Assembly (NCBI RefSeq): GCF_913566895.1
Contig: NZ_CAJYCN010000002.1
Span: 186,001 to 250,000, forward strand
DNA from: Listeria ilorinensis
Lineage (GTDB): Bacteria > Bacillota > Bacilli > Lactobacillales > Listeriaceae
Length of the DNA stretch: 64,000 nucleotides
Reading direction: 5' to 3'
In this document: piece by piece, positions 40,504 to 48,710 of the stretch
How positions within the stretch are numbered: position 1 is the stretch's first letter
Layout: every line of letters starts with the position of its first letter
The notes under the pieces: generated by a model
The model's database searches: none
Seen by the model: only the letters and a program-made list of their open reading frames with translations
What the model was told of the DNA's origin: nothing
Translations under genes and position numbers: made by a program

Positions 40504-41292
40504 CTAGATAATTTGAAGTATATGTAATAATGGTAACACGAAAAGCAAGCTGTCAAAACGGTCAAGAATGCCACCATGCCCTGGCAAGATCTTTCCGGAG
40601 TCTTTCACCCCGTAAAAACGTTTCAATGCTGACTCTACCAAGTCGCCCAATTGACCAAAAATTGATAAAACAATCAGTGCAAAGAAAATAAGTATCAGGT
40701 TACCAGGTAAATCTGCAAAATAGTAGAAACCGCCAGCAATCACAAGCGCACAGACGATACCACCAATAAAGCCCTCTACTGTTTTATTCGGGCTGACATG
40801 CGGGGCTAGTTTATGCTTCCCAACTGCACGTCCAATAAAATAAGCCCCCGTATCTGTCGACCAAACGATCAATAAGGCGAAAATCACAAACGCCAGTCCA
40901 GCATTCCGCGTATCCGCTAGATAATGAAAACCCAAGCCAACATAGATCGAGGAAAGCACCGCAATCCCCGCTTGATCAAAGTGAAACTTATTCCGTGAAA
41001 AAACTGTATAGGCAAGCAGCAGTGCCACGCCAACAAAAATAAGTTCCATCTTTGACAAGCCAAAATCTGTTAAGAAGTCCAGATAACGGTCTGGCACCAC
41101 AATCAGCCACGTCAAAAGAACGGTCACGATTCCATTGACTGAAAAAATCGGCTGTTTTGTCATTTGTAAAATCTCGTAAAGTGCGATCGTAGCTAATAGA
41201 ATGCTCATCAATTCAAACGGAATACCGCCGTATATAACAAACGGCAGGAAAACGATGAGTGCGACGATCGCCGTTATAATCCTTGTTTTCAC
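40504..41292 (-). CDS. cdsA: Phosphatidate cytidylyltransferase
   Basis: CdsA makes CDP-diacylglycerol from phosphatidic acid and CTP in the membrane. The 262-residue protein has about seven membrane helices. The family signature near residues 150-180 starts at [11 protein letters not shown] and ends with [12 protein letters not shown]. It lies between uppS and dxr with gaps of 14-17 bases, the standard Bacillus order. Confidence 0.96.
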   Translation of the reverse strand: MKTRIITAIVALIVFLPFVIYGGIPFELMSILLATIALYEILQMTKQPIFSVNGIVTVLLTWLIVVPDRYLDFLTDFGLSKMELIFVGVALLLAYTVFSRNKFHFDQAGIAVLSSIYVGLGFHYLADTRNAGLAFVIFALLIVWSTDTGAYFIGRAVGKHKLAPHVSPNKTVEGFIGGIVCALVIAGGFYYFADLPGNLILIFFALIVLSIFGQLGDLVESALKRFYGVKDSGKILPGHGGILDRFDSLLFVLPLLHILQII

Positions 41293-41309
41293 CTAAAAGT
41301 CCTCCCCTG

Positions 41310-42071
41310 TTATAAGCCCCCAAAACGGCGGGATCGGTTTTGATAATCGATCATTGCCATCAGAAAATCTTCTTCTGAAAAATCGGGCCAATGCGTATCC
41401 GTAAAATAAAATTCACTGTAAGCCAACTGCCAAAGCATAAAATTACTCAAACGAAGCTCGCCGCTTGTTCGAATCAAAAGATCAGGATCCCCTAACCCAG
41501 CACTCATCAAATGCTGGTCAATATCTTGCTCTGTAATCTCTTCCGCTTTCTTTCCGGTGGCTTCAAGTGCCTGAATCGCTTCTCTTGTTGCAGACAAAAT
41601 TTCTGCTCGTCCACCATAGTTCAGCGCAAAGTTAAGGATGAGCCCCGTACAATGTGCTGTATCTGCAATCGCTTTTTCTACAGAACGCAGCGTATGAGGG
41701 GGCAGATTATCACGATAGCCCATGACATTCACCCGCACATTTTCCTCAATCAACTCAGGCACAAACGTATCAAAAAACTCAACCGGCAGCTTCATCAAAA
41801 AGTCCACTTCATCCGTTGGGCGCTTCCAGTTTTCAGTCGAAAATGCATACAACGTTAATACATGGATACCAAGAGAATTGGCATAACGAGTGATTTTTTT
41901 CACCACATTCATGCCTTCCTTGTGCCCAGCAATACGCGGTAAGAACCGTTTTTTCGCCCACCTACCGTTACCGTCCATAATGACAGCGACATGTTTTGGA
42001 AGCGGAATTTCCGGTGAGAGTTCACTATTTATCAGATTTTCATCTTGTCCAAATAACTTTTTAAACATCAT
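41310..42071 (-). CDS. uppS: Undecaprenyl diphosphate synthase
   Basis: UppS makes the C55 lipid carrier used for cell wall synthesis. The 253-residue protein has the catalytic start VAVIMDGNGRWAKKR (aspartate near residue 33), then LYAFSTENWKRP and the C-terminal RTSGELRLSNFMLWQ. Two adjacent ATG codons (42071 and 42068) follow GGAGG; spacing slightly favours the second. The 227-base gap upstream holds a terminator after frr and then the uppS promoter region. Confidence 0.96.
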   Translation of the reverse strand: MMFKKLFGQDENLINSELSPEIPLPKHVAVIMDGNGRWAKKRFLPRIAGHKEGMNVVKKITRYANSLGIHVLTLYAFSTENWKRPTDEVDFLMKLPVEFFDTFVPELIEENVRVNVMGYRDNLPPHTLRSVEKAIADTAHCTGLILNFALNYGGRAEILSATREAIQALEATGKKAEEITEQDIDQHLMSAGLGDPDLLIRTSGELRLSNFMLWQLAYSEFYFTDTHWPDFSEEDFLMAMIDYQNRSRRFGGL

Positions 42072-42223
42072 AAATCCTCCAATAGAAATGCGTCTTCCCT
42101 GCGCATATCTAAACTTATAATAACAAAAAATCTTTTATTAATGTACTAAAAGTTTCATGTGGAAGATGAAATTTTCATGAGAAAAATCGCTTCATCTTGA
42201 ATGAAGCTTCCGTATAGAAATGC

Positions 42224-42272
42224 AAAAAGCATCCCTTTCCCTTTATAAAGAGAAATAAAAGGAATGCTTTTC
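42224..42272 (-). terminator. Terminator after frr
   Basis: On the minus strand AAAAGCATTCCTTT and AAAGGGATGCTTTTT pair, with minor wobble, around a loop of about 20 bases. A T-run follows. It lies about 25 bases after the frr stop, and uppS therefore needs its own promoter in 42072-42220, where I see no confident box. Confidence 0.85.
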
Positions 42273-42298
42273 AACTAAAAGTACACCTATTGGAAAAT

Positions 42299-42856
42299 CT
42301 AGACTTCCATAATTTCCGCTTCTTTACTTTTGGCAATTTGGTCGATTTCCTTGATACTATCATCTGTCAATTTCTGTACATCTTCTCCGTAAGAACGAAG
42401 ATCATCTTCTGTGATGTCCCCTGCTTTTTCAAGTTTTTTCAGTTCATCATTGGCATCACGACGAACATTACGGATTGCTACTTTGGCTTCTTCCGCTTCT
42501 TTTTTCACTTCTTTAACAAGTTCTTTTCGGCGTTCTTCTGTGAGTGCCGGAATCGCCAAACGAATCACAGAACCATCATTATTTGGTGAAAGCCCCAAGT
42601 CCGCTTTGAAAATGGCTTTTTCAATATCTTCTAAAATAGTTTTATCGAAAGGTGTAATCATAAGCAGACGCGCTTCTGGTACAGTAATGGAAGCAAGTTG
42701 ATTAACAGGTGTTGGTGCTCCGTAATAATCCACGGTAACGCGATCGAGCAGTGAAGCATTGGCACGTCCCGCACGAATGGTACCTAGTTCACGACTTAAT
42801 GCTTGCTCAGCTTTCTGCATTTTTTCTTTTGATTTTTGTAAAACTTCTTTACTCAT
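42299..42856 (-). CDS. frr: Ribosome recycling factor
   Basis: RRF splits the post-termination ribosome together with EF-G. The 185-residue helical protein has the usual N-terminal helix and the block [19 protein letters not shown] (residues about 21-38). It ends with KEAEIMEV. The start codon overlaps the pyrH stop by one base (TAATG), with AGGGGGAAC ahead, so the two are coupled. Confidence 0.97.
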   Translation of the reverse strand: MSKEVLQKSKEKMQKAEQALSRELGTIRAGRANASLLDRVTVDYYGAPTPVNQLASITVPEARLLMITPFDKTILEDIEKAIFKADLGLSPNNDGSVIRLAIPALTEERRKELVKEVKKEAEEAKVAIRNVRRDANDELKKLEKAGDITEDDLRSYGEDVQKLTDDSIKEIDQIAKSKEAEIMEV

Positions 42857-43584
42857 TATTTGTTCCCCCTGACTGTCGTTCCAATTTTTTCGCCAAGAAT
42901 GACGCGTTTGATATTATTTTCTTGTTCTTCAAAACTAAAGACGATAAGCGGAATATCATTATCCATACTTAATGAGGAAGCAGTCGAGTCCATGACTTGA
43001 AGCCCCTCTTTGATCACATCCAAATATGACAATTCATCATATTTCACTGCTGTATCATCGATTTTTGGATCGGCATTATAAACACCGTCTACATTATTTT
43101 TTGCCATCAAAATGACATCTGCTTCAATCTCAGCTGCCCGAAGCGCTGCAGTCGTATCTGTTGAGAAATACGGATTTCCTGTACCGCCGGCAAAAATAAC
43201 TACTCGGCCTTTTTCAAGATGGCGAATGGCTTTACGCCGAATGTAAGGCTCCGCAATTTGACGCATATCGATCGACGTTTGCACACGTGTTGCCACACCG
43301 ATATTTTCTAACGCATCCTGTAAAGAAAGGGAATTCATCACGGTTGCAAGCATGCCCATATAGTCAGCTGCCGCCCGGTCCATCCCCATTTCACTGCCAA
43401 GTTTACCGCGCCAGATATTCCCGCCGCCAACAACCACGGCTACTTCAACACCAAGTTCAACTACTTCTTTGATTTGGCGAGAAATCGAATTGACAACGCT
43501 TGGATTAATACCAAAACCGTCATTTCCCGCTAATGCTTCACCACTTAATTTAAGGACCACTCGTTTATATTCTGGGGTATCCAT
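42856..43584 (-). CDS. pyrH: Uridylate kinase
   Basis: PyrH phosphorylates UMP to UDP. The 242-residue protein has the amino-acid-kinase fold motifs [12 protein letters not shown] near the start, [10 protein letters not shown] (about 50) and [11 protein letters not shown] set the start at ATG 43584, five bases after GGAGG; the open frame extends four codons to a TTG. In most Firmicutes pyrH directly follows rpsB-tsf. Here two plus-strand genes stand between them. Confidence 0.96.
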   Translation of the reverse strand: MDTPEYKRVVLKLSGEALAGNDGFGINPSVVNSISRQIKEVVELGVEVAVVVGGGNIWRGKLGSEMGMDRAAADYMGMLATVMNSLSLQDALENIGVATRVQTSIDMRQIAEPYIRRKAIRHLEKGRVVIFAGGTGNPYFSTDTTAALRAAEIEADVILMAKNNVDGVYNADPKIDDTAVKYDELSYLDVIKEGLQVMDSTASSLSMDNDIPLIVFSFEEQENNIKRVILGEKIGTTVRGNK

Positions 43585-43776
43585 AATAACCTCCAATATT
43601 GATTCTTTTTCGTGATAAAAGAAACGAATCTTTATCCACCATTTTCTATTCTACTAGAAAAGCGCTAATTAAAAAAGCTTTTTTATGTAAAAAGGAAAAT
43701 TTCTAGGTCACCAGCTTTCAGAAGTGATGAAAAGGGTATATAATCAGCATACAACTTTTAAAAGGGGATATGAGCG

Positions 43777-45570
43777 ATGCAAGCTGCTAAAATTACTTGG
43801 CCACTACGCCAAAGCTTTTTTTATACACGTTATTTTCTTCGTGATTACTTAAAAATCATTCTTTTGATCCAAGGTTTATTTTTACTGATTTGTTTGCCAA
43901 CGCTCACCTTTTTATTTCGCTATACCCTTCGTTTTGCCGGTCTTTCCAGTTTAACCAATAGTAATTTCTGGCAAATTCTGCAAGATCCAATCAGCCTGTT
44001 TTTTCTACTTTTAACCATCCTATTTTTACTCTTTGTCATCTATATTGAATATACAACTATCTTTTTTCTTACCTATCATCACCAAATGCAGCTCCCTTTT
44101 ACATGGAAAAAATTTGTGCAGCAGCTCGTTCGAAAAGCCAAATTTCTTTTCAGCTTTCAGCTATTTTTCTTTCTGCTCTATTTTATCTTGATCATTCCGC
44201 TCGCTGGGCATCTACTTAGTAACAGTATCAGTGATAATATTCAGCTCCCCAATTTCATAACAGAGGAGCTACTTAAAAGCACGCGTGGACAACTTGTTTA
44301 TTACGGCATGCTGGTACTTATTTTTATACTTAATCTGTTCTTTTTGTTAACAATGCCAATTTTTGTCAATCGCGAAAAGCAAACGATTTTCCAATCTATT
44401 GCCGAAAGTTTTTACATCATGCGCCGTCATTTTTTTACCTCCTTTTTGAGTATTGCATTTTTAACACTGCTCTTATCTCTTATCACTTTGCTAGTTACCT
44501 TTATTTGCTTAGTCCCGACAGTTATTGCAGATACCTATTTTAATCAAAGCGCCCCCTTCATCGCAGGTCTCAGCTTAACAGTTGCAGAAGGCCTTTTATT
44601 TATTTTGATTGGTCTTTCAACCGTCTTATTTGCACAGCTCGTAACCGCGATTTGGCTTCAAGGGAGTAATCTATCAGTTCCTACTCGTCCACAAACCAAG
44701 CAGACGTCACAAAAAAAATTTCGCAGAACCATTTTGACAATTGCTTCGTTAAGCTTCGTCTTCTTTGCTTCTGCCAATATTTTTTATATGTACGAAGTGA
44801 CTTATACACCACACACAAAAATCATTGCACACCGGGGTTATGTAGTAAAAGGAGTAGAAAACACGATCCCCGCGCTCATCGCAGCTAAGCCTTATCATCC
44901 TGCCTATATCGAAATGGACATCCAGCAAACCAAAGATAAACAATTCGTGGTCATACATGACTTTAACTTGCGGCGACTTGCAGGTATCAACAAGGATGTT
45001 GCAGATATGACACTTGCAGAATTAACGAAAGTCACTGTTTCAGCAGAGGGACACACTGCTAAGATTCCTTCACTTGACGAATACATAGAAGCTGCCAAGG
45101 AAAATAATCTACGCCTTCTGATTGAAATTAAGCCCCATGGCAAAGAATCTGCGGATATGTTGGATCGCTTTGTTGAAGTATTGCAAAAACATCATGTTGA
45201 AAATGAATACATGGTTCAATCTTTAGATAAACAGGTTGTCGATGGCCTGCTCGCCAGAAATGTTCCTTTTAAGGTAGGCTATATCGTTCCCTTCAATATT
45301 GGTAGTCTTGTTGATACAAAGGCACATTTCTTAGTCATTGAGGAATTTTCATATCGTGATCGTTTGCTAGAGCAAGCGCATCAAAAAGGAATGGATCTAT
45401 TTGTTTGGACACCAAATACAAAAGAGGCAATCAGCCGTTATATGCGCGCAGATGTCGACGCCATCATTACAGATGAATTACGAACCGCGGAGCAAGTATC
45501 CACTCATCTTGCTGACAATTACAGCTTTACCGAACGACTCGGCGATATGCTGACAGATATGTTTGATTAA
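43777..45570 (+). CDS. Membrane glycerophosphodiester phosphodiesterase
   Basis: The 597-residue protein has an N-terminal membrane domain of about seven helices (25-335, of the glycerophosphoryl diester phosphodiesterase membrane family). A C-terminal GDPD domain follows (about 345-585). Catalytic and metal residues are visible: HRGYVVKGVENT near 352, EMDIQQTKDKQFVVIHDF with Glu, Asp and His, and EIKPHGK near 451. With an odd number of helices the catalytic domain may face outside, where it could act on lipid or teichoic-acid glycerophosphodiesters. The substrate is not known. AAAGGGG precedes the start. Confidence 0.85.
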   Translation: MQAAKITWPLRQSFFYTRYFLRDYLKIILLIQGLFLLICLPTLTFLFRYTLRFAGLSSLTNSNFWQILQDPISLFFLLLTILFLLFVIYIEYTTIFFLTYHHQMQLPFTWKKFVQQLVRKAKFLFSFQLFFFLLYFILIIPLAGHLLSNSISDNIQLPNFITEELLKSTRGQLVYYGMLVLIFILNLFFLLTMPIFVNREKQTIFQSIAESFYIMRRHFFTSFLSIAFLTLLLSLITLLVTFICLVPTVIADTYFNQSAPFIAGLSLTVAEGLLFILIGLSTVLFAQLVTAIWLQGSNLSVPTRPQTKQTSQKKFRRTILTIASLSFVFFASANIFYMYEVTYTPHTKIIAHRGYVVKGVENTIPALIAAKPYHPAYIEMDIQQTKDKQFVVIHDFNLRRLAGINKDVADMTLAELTKVTVSAEGHTAKIPSLDEYIEAAKENNLRLLIEIKPHGKESADMLDRFVEVLQKHHVENEYMVQSLDKQVVDGLLARNVPFKVGYIVPFNIGSLVDTKAHFLVIEEFSYRDRLLEQAHQKGMDLFVWTPNTKEAISRYMRADVDAIITDELRTAEQVSTHLADNYSFTERLGDMLTDMFD

Positions 45571-45595
45571 AAAATTCGTTTTAAAGGAGGAAAAA

Positions 45596-46015
45596 ATGGC
45601 TATTACTGTCCCTTATTTGCTGTTTGACGGTCAGGCTGAGGAAGCATTATTCTTTTACAAAGAGGTATTTAGTGCTGAGAAATTACAAATGCAGCGTTTT
45701 CAGGAATTAGATGATTCCCTAGTCGGATTGGATGCCGGAAACCGACTGATCCATGGGCGTTTAGAAAAGAAAGGCGAGGAAATTCTTTATATTTCCGATA
45801 CTCCAATCGATCATTCCGAACCACTCCTATCTGGAAACCAATGTTCCATTGCTTTCAAATTCCAGGAGGAAATCGAATTGCACCATGCTTACTCACTTCT
45901 TAAAAAAGAAGGACATGTGCGTATGGAACTGCAGGAAACCTTTTGGGGCGCTATTTATGCCAATCTCGTTGATAAATATGGGATCTCTTGGCAATTGAAT
46001 TGGTATAAAGAATAA
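45596..46015 (+). CDS. VOC-family (PhnB/YjdN-like) protein
   Basis: The 139-residue protein has the pattern of the PhnB/YjdN branch of the glyoxalase/VOC fold: PYLLFDGQAEEALFFYKEVF at the N terminus and a C-terminal WGAIYANLVDKYGISWQLNW block. Such proteins are small dimers of mostly unknown function. The start is ATG 45596, four bases after AAAGGAGG. It starts 25 bases after the phosphodiesterase gene and is probably co-transcribed. Confidence 0.85.
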   Translation: MAITVPYLLFDGQAEEALFFYKEVFSAEKLQMQRFQELDDSLVGLDAGNRLIHGRLEKKGEEILYISDTPIDHSEPLLSGNQCSIAFKFQEEIELHHAYSLLKKEGHVRMELQETFWGAIYANLVDKYGISWQLNWYKE

Positions 46016-46020
46016 AGAAA

Positions 46021-46065
46021 AGCAGAATTTGAGGGTTCCTTTCAGTCGATCCTTCAAATTCTGCT
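46021..46065 (+). repeat. Long inverted repeat after the VOC gene
   Basis: The 12-base arms AGCAGAATTTGA (46021-46032) and TCAAATTCTGCT (46054-46065) are perfectly complementary, and the stem can extend inward by a GG/CC pair. It has no T-run. It starts about five bases after the stop codon of the VOC gene, so it may protect or end that transcript together with the terminator that follows. Confidence 0.65.
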
Positions 46066-46089
46066 TGATACTTAACCTATAGATTTACT

Positions 46090-46146
46090 AAAAAAACAGC
46101 CACAATCTGCAAAACACAGAATAAGTGGCTGTTTTTGTTTTTTAAC
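46090..46146. terminator. Bidirectional terminator between the VOC gene and tsf
   Basis: The arms AAAAACAGCCAC and GTGGCTGTTTTT pair perfectly over 12 bases, with A and T runs on the outer sides and a loop of about 31 bases holding a small inner hairpin (TCTG/CAGA). It serves convergent genes on both strands. Confidence 0.88.
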
Positions 46147-47037
46147 TTATTGATCTTTCTTCACTTGGCTCATAACTTCTTCAACAAAGTTGTCTTCTTT
46201 CTTTTCAAGACCTTCGCCAACTTCAAAGCGAACAAACGAAGCAACGGTTGCACCTTTTTGTTTTGCGTATTCACCGACAGTGATGTCTGGATTCTTAACG
46301 AATGCTTGATCAAGAAGGGAAATTTCGCTCAACCATTTTGATAAGCGGCCTTCTACCATTTTTTCGACAATTTTGGCTGGTTTGCCTTCGTTTAGAGCTT
46401 GTTGAGTTAAGACTTCTTTTTCATGTGCGATTTCTTCTGGATTCACATCTTCACGAGAGATGTATTTAGGATTAATCGCTGCGATATGCATGGCAATATC
46501 TTTTGCAACTACAGCATCTGTTGTTCCTTCAAGAAGTGTTACCACACCGATACGACCATTCATGTGGATGTATTCACCAAAAGCACAGTTGTCGCCTTTT
46601 TCAGTAATGTCAAAACGACGAAGTGAAATGTTTTCACCAATTTTTGTAATGGCTTCTGTGATGTAATCTTGTACACTTACGCCGCTTTCGATTTCTGTTT
46701 TAAGCGCATCTTCAAGACTTGCTGGACGAACTGCAAGCAAATGTTGCGCTAATTTTTCCACAAGCGCTTGGAAGTTATCATTTTTTGCTACAAAGTCAGT
46801 TTCTGCATTTACTTCAAGAACAACAGCATGTTTGTCATTGCTGACTACATGTGTCATACCTTCTGAAGCAATACGGTCTGCTTTTTTCGCAGCTTTTGCA
46901 ATTCCTTTTTCACGAAGAAGGTCTACTGCTTTTTCCATGTCGCCTTCTGTTTCAACAAGCGCACGTTTGCAGTCCATCATACCAGCGCCAGTTTTTTCAC
47001 GTAATTCTTTTACCATTTGAGCTGTAATATTTGCCAT
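46147..47037 (-). CDS. tsf: Elongation factor Ts
   Basis: EF-Ts exchanges GDP for GTP on EF-Tu. The 296-residue protein has the N-terminal UBA-like motif [19 protein letters not shown] and the core [11 protein letters not shown] (about residue 80). A good GGAGGG site lies upstream. It follows rpsB, with a terminator-like hairpin in the 75-base gap. Confidence 0.97.
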   Translation of the reverse strand: MANITAQMVKELREKTGAGMMDCKRALVETEGDMEKAVDLLREKGIAKAAKKADRIASEGMTHVVSNDKHAVVLEVNAETDFVAKNDNFQALVEKLAQHLLAVRPASLEDALKTEIESGVSVQDYITEAITKIGENISLRRFDITEKGDNCAFGEYIHMNGRIGVVTLLEGTTDAVVAKDIAMHIAAINPKYISREDVNPEEIAHEKEVLTQQALNEGKPAKIVEKMVEGRLSKWLSEISLLDQAFVKNPDITVGEYAKQKGATVASFVRFEVGEGLEKKEDNFVEEVMSQVKKDQ

Positions 47038-47065
47038 TTATATTCCCTCCATTACTTACTTTTCA

Positions 47066-47098
47066 AAAAAGGTGATAAGTTTTTCTCCTTATCACCTT
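47066..47098 (-). terminator. Intergenic terminator/attenuator between rpsB and tsf
   Basis: On the minus strand AAGGTGATAAG and CTTATCACCTT form a perfect 11-base-pair stem followed by TTTTTT. It ends before the tsf ribosome-binding site, so it probably lets only part of the rpsB transcripts continue into tsf. Confidence 0.85.
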
Positions 47099-47112
47099 GT
47101 GTTTGGTCAAAC

Positions 47113-47865
47113 TTATGCTTCAGTTGTTTCGTTCGCTTCAGCAGCTTCTTCAGCTACAGGCGCTTCCGCAACTTCTTCTTCTGCACCTTGATTTACTTCG
47201 ATGATTGCATCCGCCATTTTAGCTGTAAGTAGTTTTACAGCACGAATCGCATCATCATTTGCAGGGATTACATAGTCGATTTCATCCGGATCACAGTTTG
47301 TATCAACAATGCCGATGATTGGGATATTTAATTTGCGCGCTTCAGCTACAGCAATACGTTCTTTACGAGGGTCCACGATGAACAAAGCATCAGGAAGACC
47401 TTTCATATCTTTAATACCGCCTAGGAAACGTTCCAATTTTTCTTTTTCTTTTTTAAGAAGAACAACTTCTTTTTTAGGAAGGACTTCAAAAGTACCGTCT
47501 TCTTCCATTTTTTCAATTTTTTTCAAGTGTTTGATCCGTTTTTGGATGGTTTCAAAGTTTGTAAGTGTTCCGCCCAACCAACGATGGTTAACGAAATATT
47601 GACCAGAACGAATCGCTTCATCCTTCACAGATTCTTGTGCTTGTTTTTTTGTACCTACGAAAAGGATCGTGCCGCCGTCAGCAGCAACTTCACGCATGAA
47701 ATTGTAGGCTTCGTCAACTTTTTTCACAGTTTTTTGTAGGTCGATGATGTAAATACCGTTTCTTTCCGTGAAGATATATTTCTTCATTTTAGGATTCCAG
47801 CGGCGTGTTTGGTGTCCAAAATGTACACCAGCTTCTAGCAATTGTTTCATTGAAATAACAGGCAT
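47113..47865 (-). CDS. rpsB: Ribosomal protein uS2
   Basis: The 250-residue protein is uS2. It begins with [23 protein letters not shown] and contains [10 protein letters not shown] and the nucleotide-like [18 protein letters not shown] block. It ends in an acidic Ala/Glu-rich tail. The ribosome-binding site is AGGAGGG. A leader of about 120 bases lies upstream. Confidence 0.98.
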   Translation of the reverse strand: MPVISMKQLLEAGVHFGHQTRRWNPKMKKYIFTERNGIYIIDLQKTVKKVDEAYNFMREVAADGGTILFVGTKKQAQESVKDEAIRSGQYFVNHRWLGGTLTNFETIQKRIKHLKKIEKMEEDGTFEVLPKKEVVLLKKEKEKLERFLGGIKDMKGLPDALFIVDPRKERIAVAEARKLNIPIIGIVDTNCDPDEIDYVIPANDDAIRAVKLLTAKMADAIIEVNQGAEEEVAEAPVAEEAAEANETTEA

Positions 47866-47904
47866 GTTATTCCCTCCTATATGGTTTTATTTTTGCGATT
47901 TCTC

Positions 47905-47975
47905 GCCCTCCGTAAAGTTCAGCCGATTAGAAGACTTCACAAGGAAGCACCCTTCTAAAAGTCCCTTTACGTGTG
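47905..47975 (-). ncRNA. Structured rpsB leader (nested hairpins)
   Basis: Three nested complementary pairs lie in the rpsB leader: CGTAAAG/CTTTACG (47911-47917 and 47965-47971), TTAGAAG/CTTCTAA (47927-47933 and 47952-47958) and an inner CTTC/GAAG. No T-run follows, so it is not a terminator. Autogenous control by S2 is known in other bacteria; whether this leader does that is not known. Confidence 0.55.
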
Positions 47976-47994
47976 TGATTCAACACCGTTTTTT

Positions 47995-48023
47995 AGTGTA
48001 ACATAATTCACAGGCAAAAGCAA
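47995..48023 (-). promoter_or_regulatory. rpsB promoter
   Basis: On the minus strand TTGCTT (48018-48023) and TACACT (47995-48000) are 17 bases apart. This places the transcript start near 47988, just upstream of the structured leader. Confidence 0.7.
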
Positions 48024-48037
48024 GGTGCTTTCAGTAA

Positions 48038-48074
48038 AATAAAGAGCCGGCTTCTCTAAAACAGCCGACTCTTC
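48038..48074 (-). terminator. Terminator after the DUF4064 gene
   Basis: On the minus strand AAGAGTCGGCT and AGCCGGCTCTT pair (one G-U) around a short loop, followed by TTATTTT. It begins about five bases after the stop codon. Confidence 0.85.
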
Positions 48075-48077
48075 TTC

Positions 48078-48422
48078 CTATTTTCGTACAAGTGCGAGGA
48101 TTCCGCTGATCAAAATCAGCAGGCCACTTAGGATTCCAAACATGCTGACAAAAATAAAATTCAACATACCACAGATCAAAAGCAGAATCCCCATAATGAC
48201 ACGATTTTTATTGATCAGGCAGCTGAAAATAATCGCTAAAAATGAAGCAAGGATGCAGCCAAGTCCCAGACCATACATCGTCCCTGATCCATCTGCTTGA
48301 AAAGCATCACCCAAGCTTCCCATAAACATGGCGAAAATCCCTGCAATGATCCCAAATGTTCCACCTAAAATTCCCAGTACCTTTTCTGTTGTTCGCTTTG
48401 TGACCGTCTCATTCATTTTCAT
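48078..48422 (-). CDS. DUF4064 membrane protein
   Basis: The 114-residue protein has four hydrophobic segments (about 15-35, 48-65, 70-90 and 92-112) after a short polar start. Length, the GxxxGxxxG-rich first helix (LGILGGTFGIIAGIFAMF) and topology suggest the DUF4064 family found in Firmicutes. Its function is unknown. AAAGGAG stands five bases before the ATG. The gene lies alone between leuS and rpsB. Confidence 0.65.
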   Translation of the reverse strand: MKMNETVTKRTTEKVLGILGGTFGIIAGIFAMFMGSLGDAFQADGSGTMYGLGLGCILASFLAIIFSCLINKNRVIMGILLLICGMLNFIFVSMFGILSGLLILISGILALVRK

Positions 48423-48710
48423 TCAAACTCCTTTTTATAAGATAGTCAGAATTTTAACATGAATGTTTTGGCATTATTTATGCGCTCTGCATAATCAGCA
48501 ACAAATTTTTTGAGAAAAGGACATCACTGAATTTCCAAGCCATAAGTTCTTCTTATTTGATGAAAAAGCTGCCGACTCGCATATCTCCACATGCTTTCCA
48601 CTTTAAATCCTTAAAAAGCCGAATGGAACTGAAATAGCAATGGATCACTTCCATCAAGAGAGCAACAATGTCTCATGCGGTCAGATTCATTTTTGCTCTT
48701 TTAATTTCAA
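48423..48710 (-). other. Gene-free stretch with a degenerate short reading frame
   Basis: No convincing gene lies in these 288 bases. On the minus strand a 33-codon frame (48553-48654) reads from MEVIHCYF to GDMRVGSFFIK and then a stop. The same frame stays open for another 24 codons (starting EELMAWKFSD), as if one stop had broken a longer frame. There is no ribosome-binding site. A weak hairpin AGAGCAA/TTGCTCT (48657-48700) after leuS may serve as its terminator. Confidence 0.3.
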
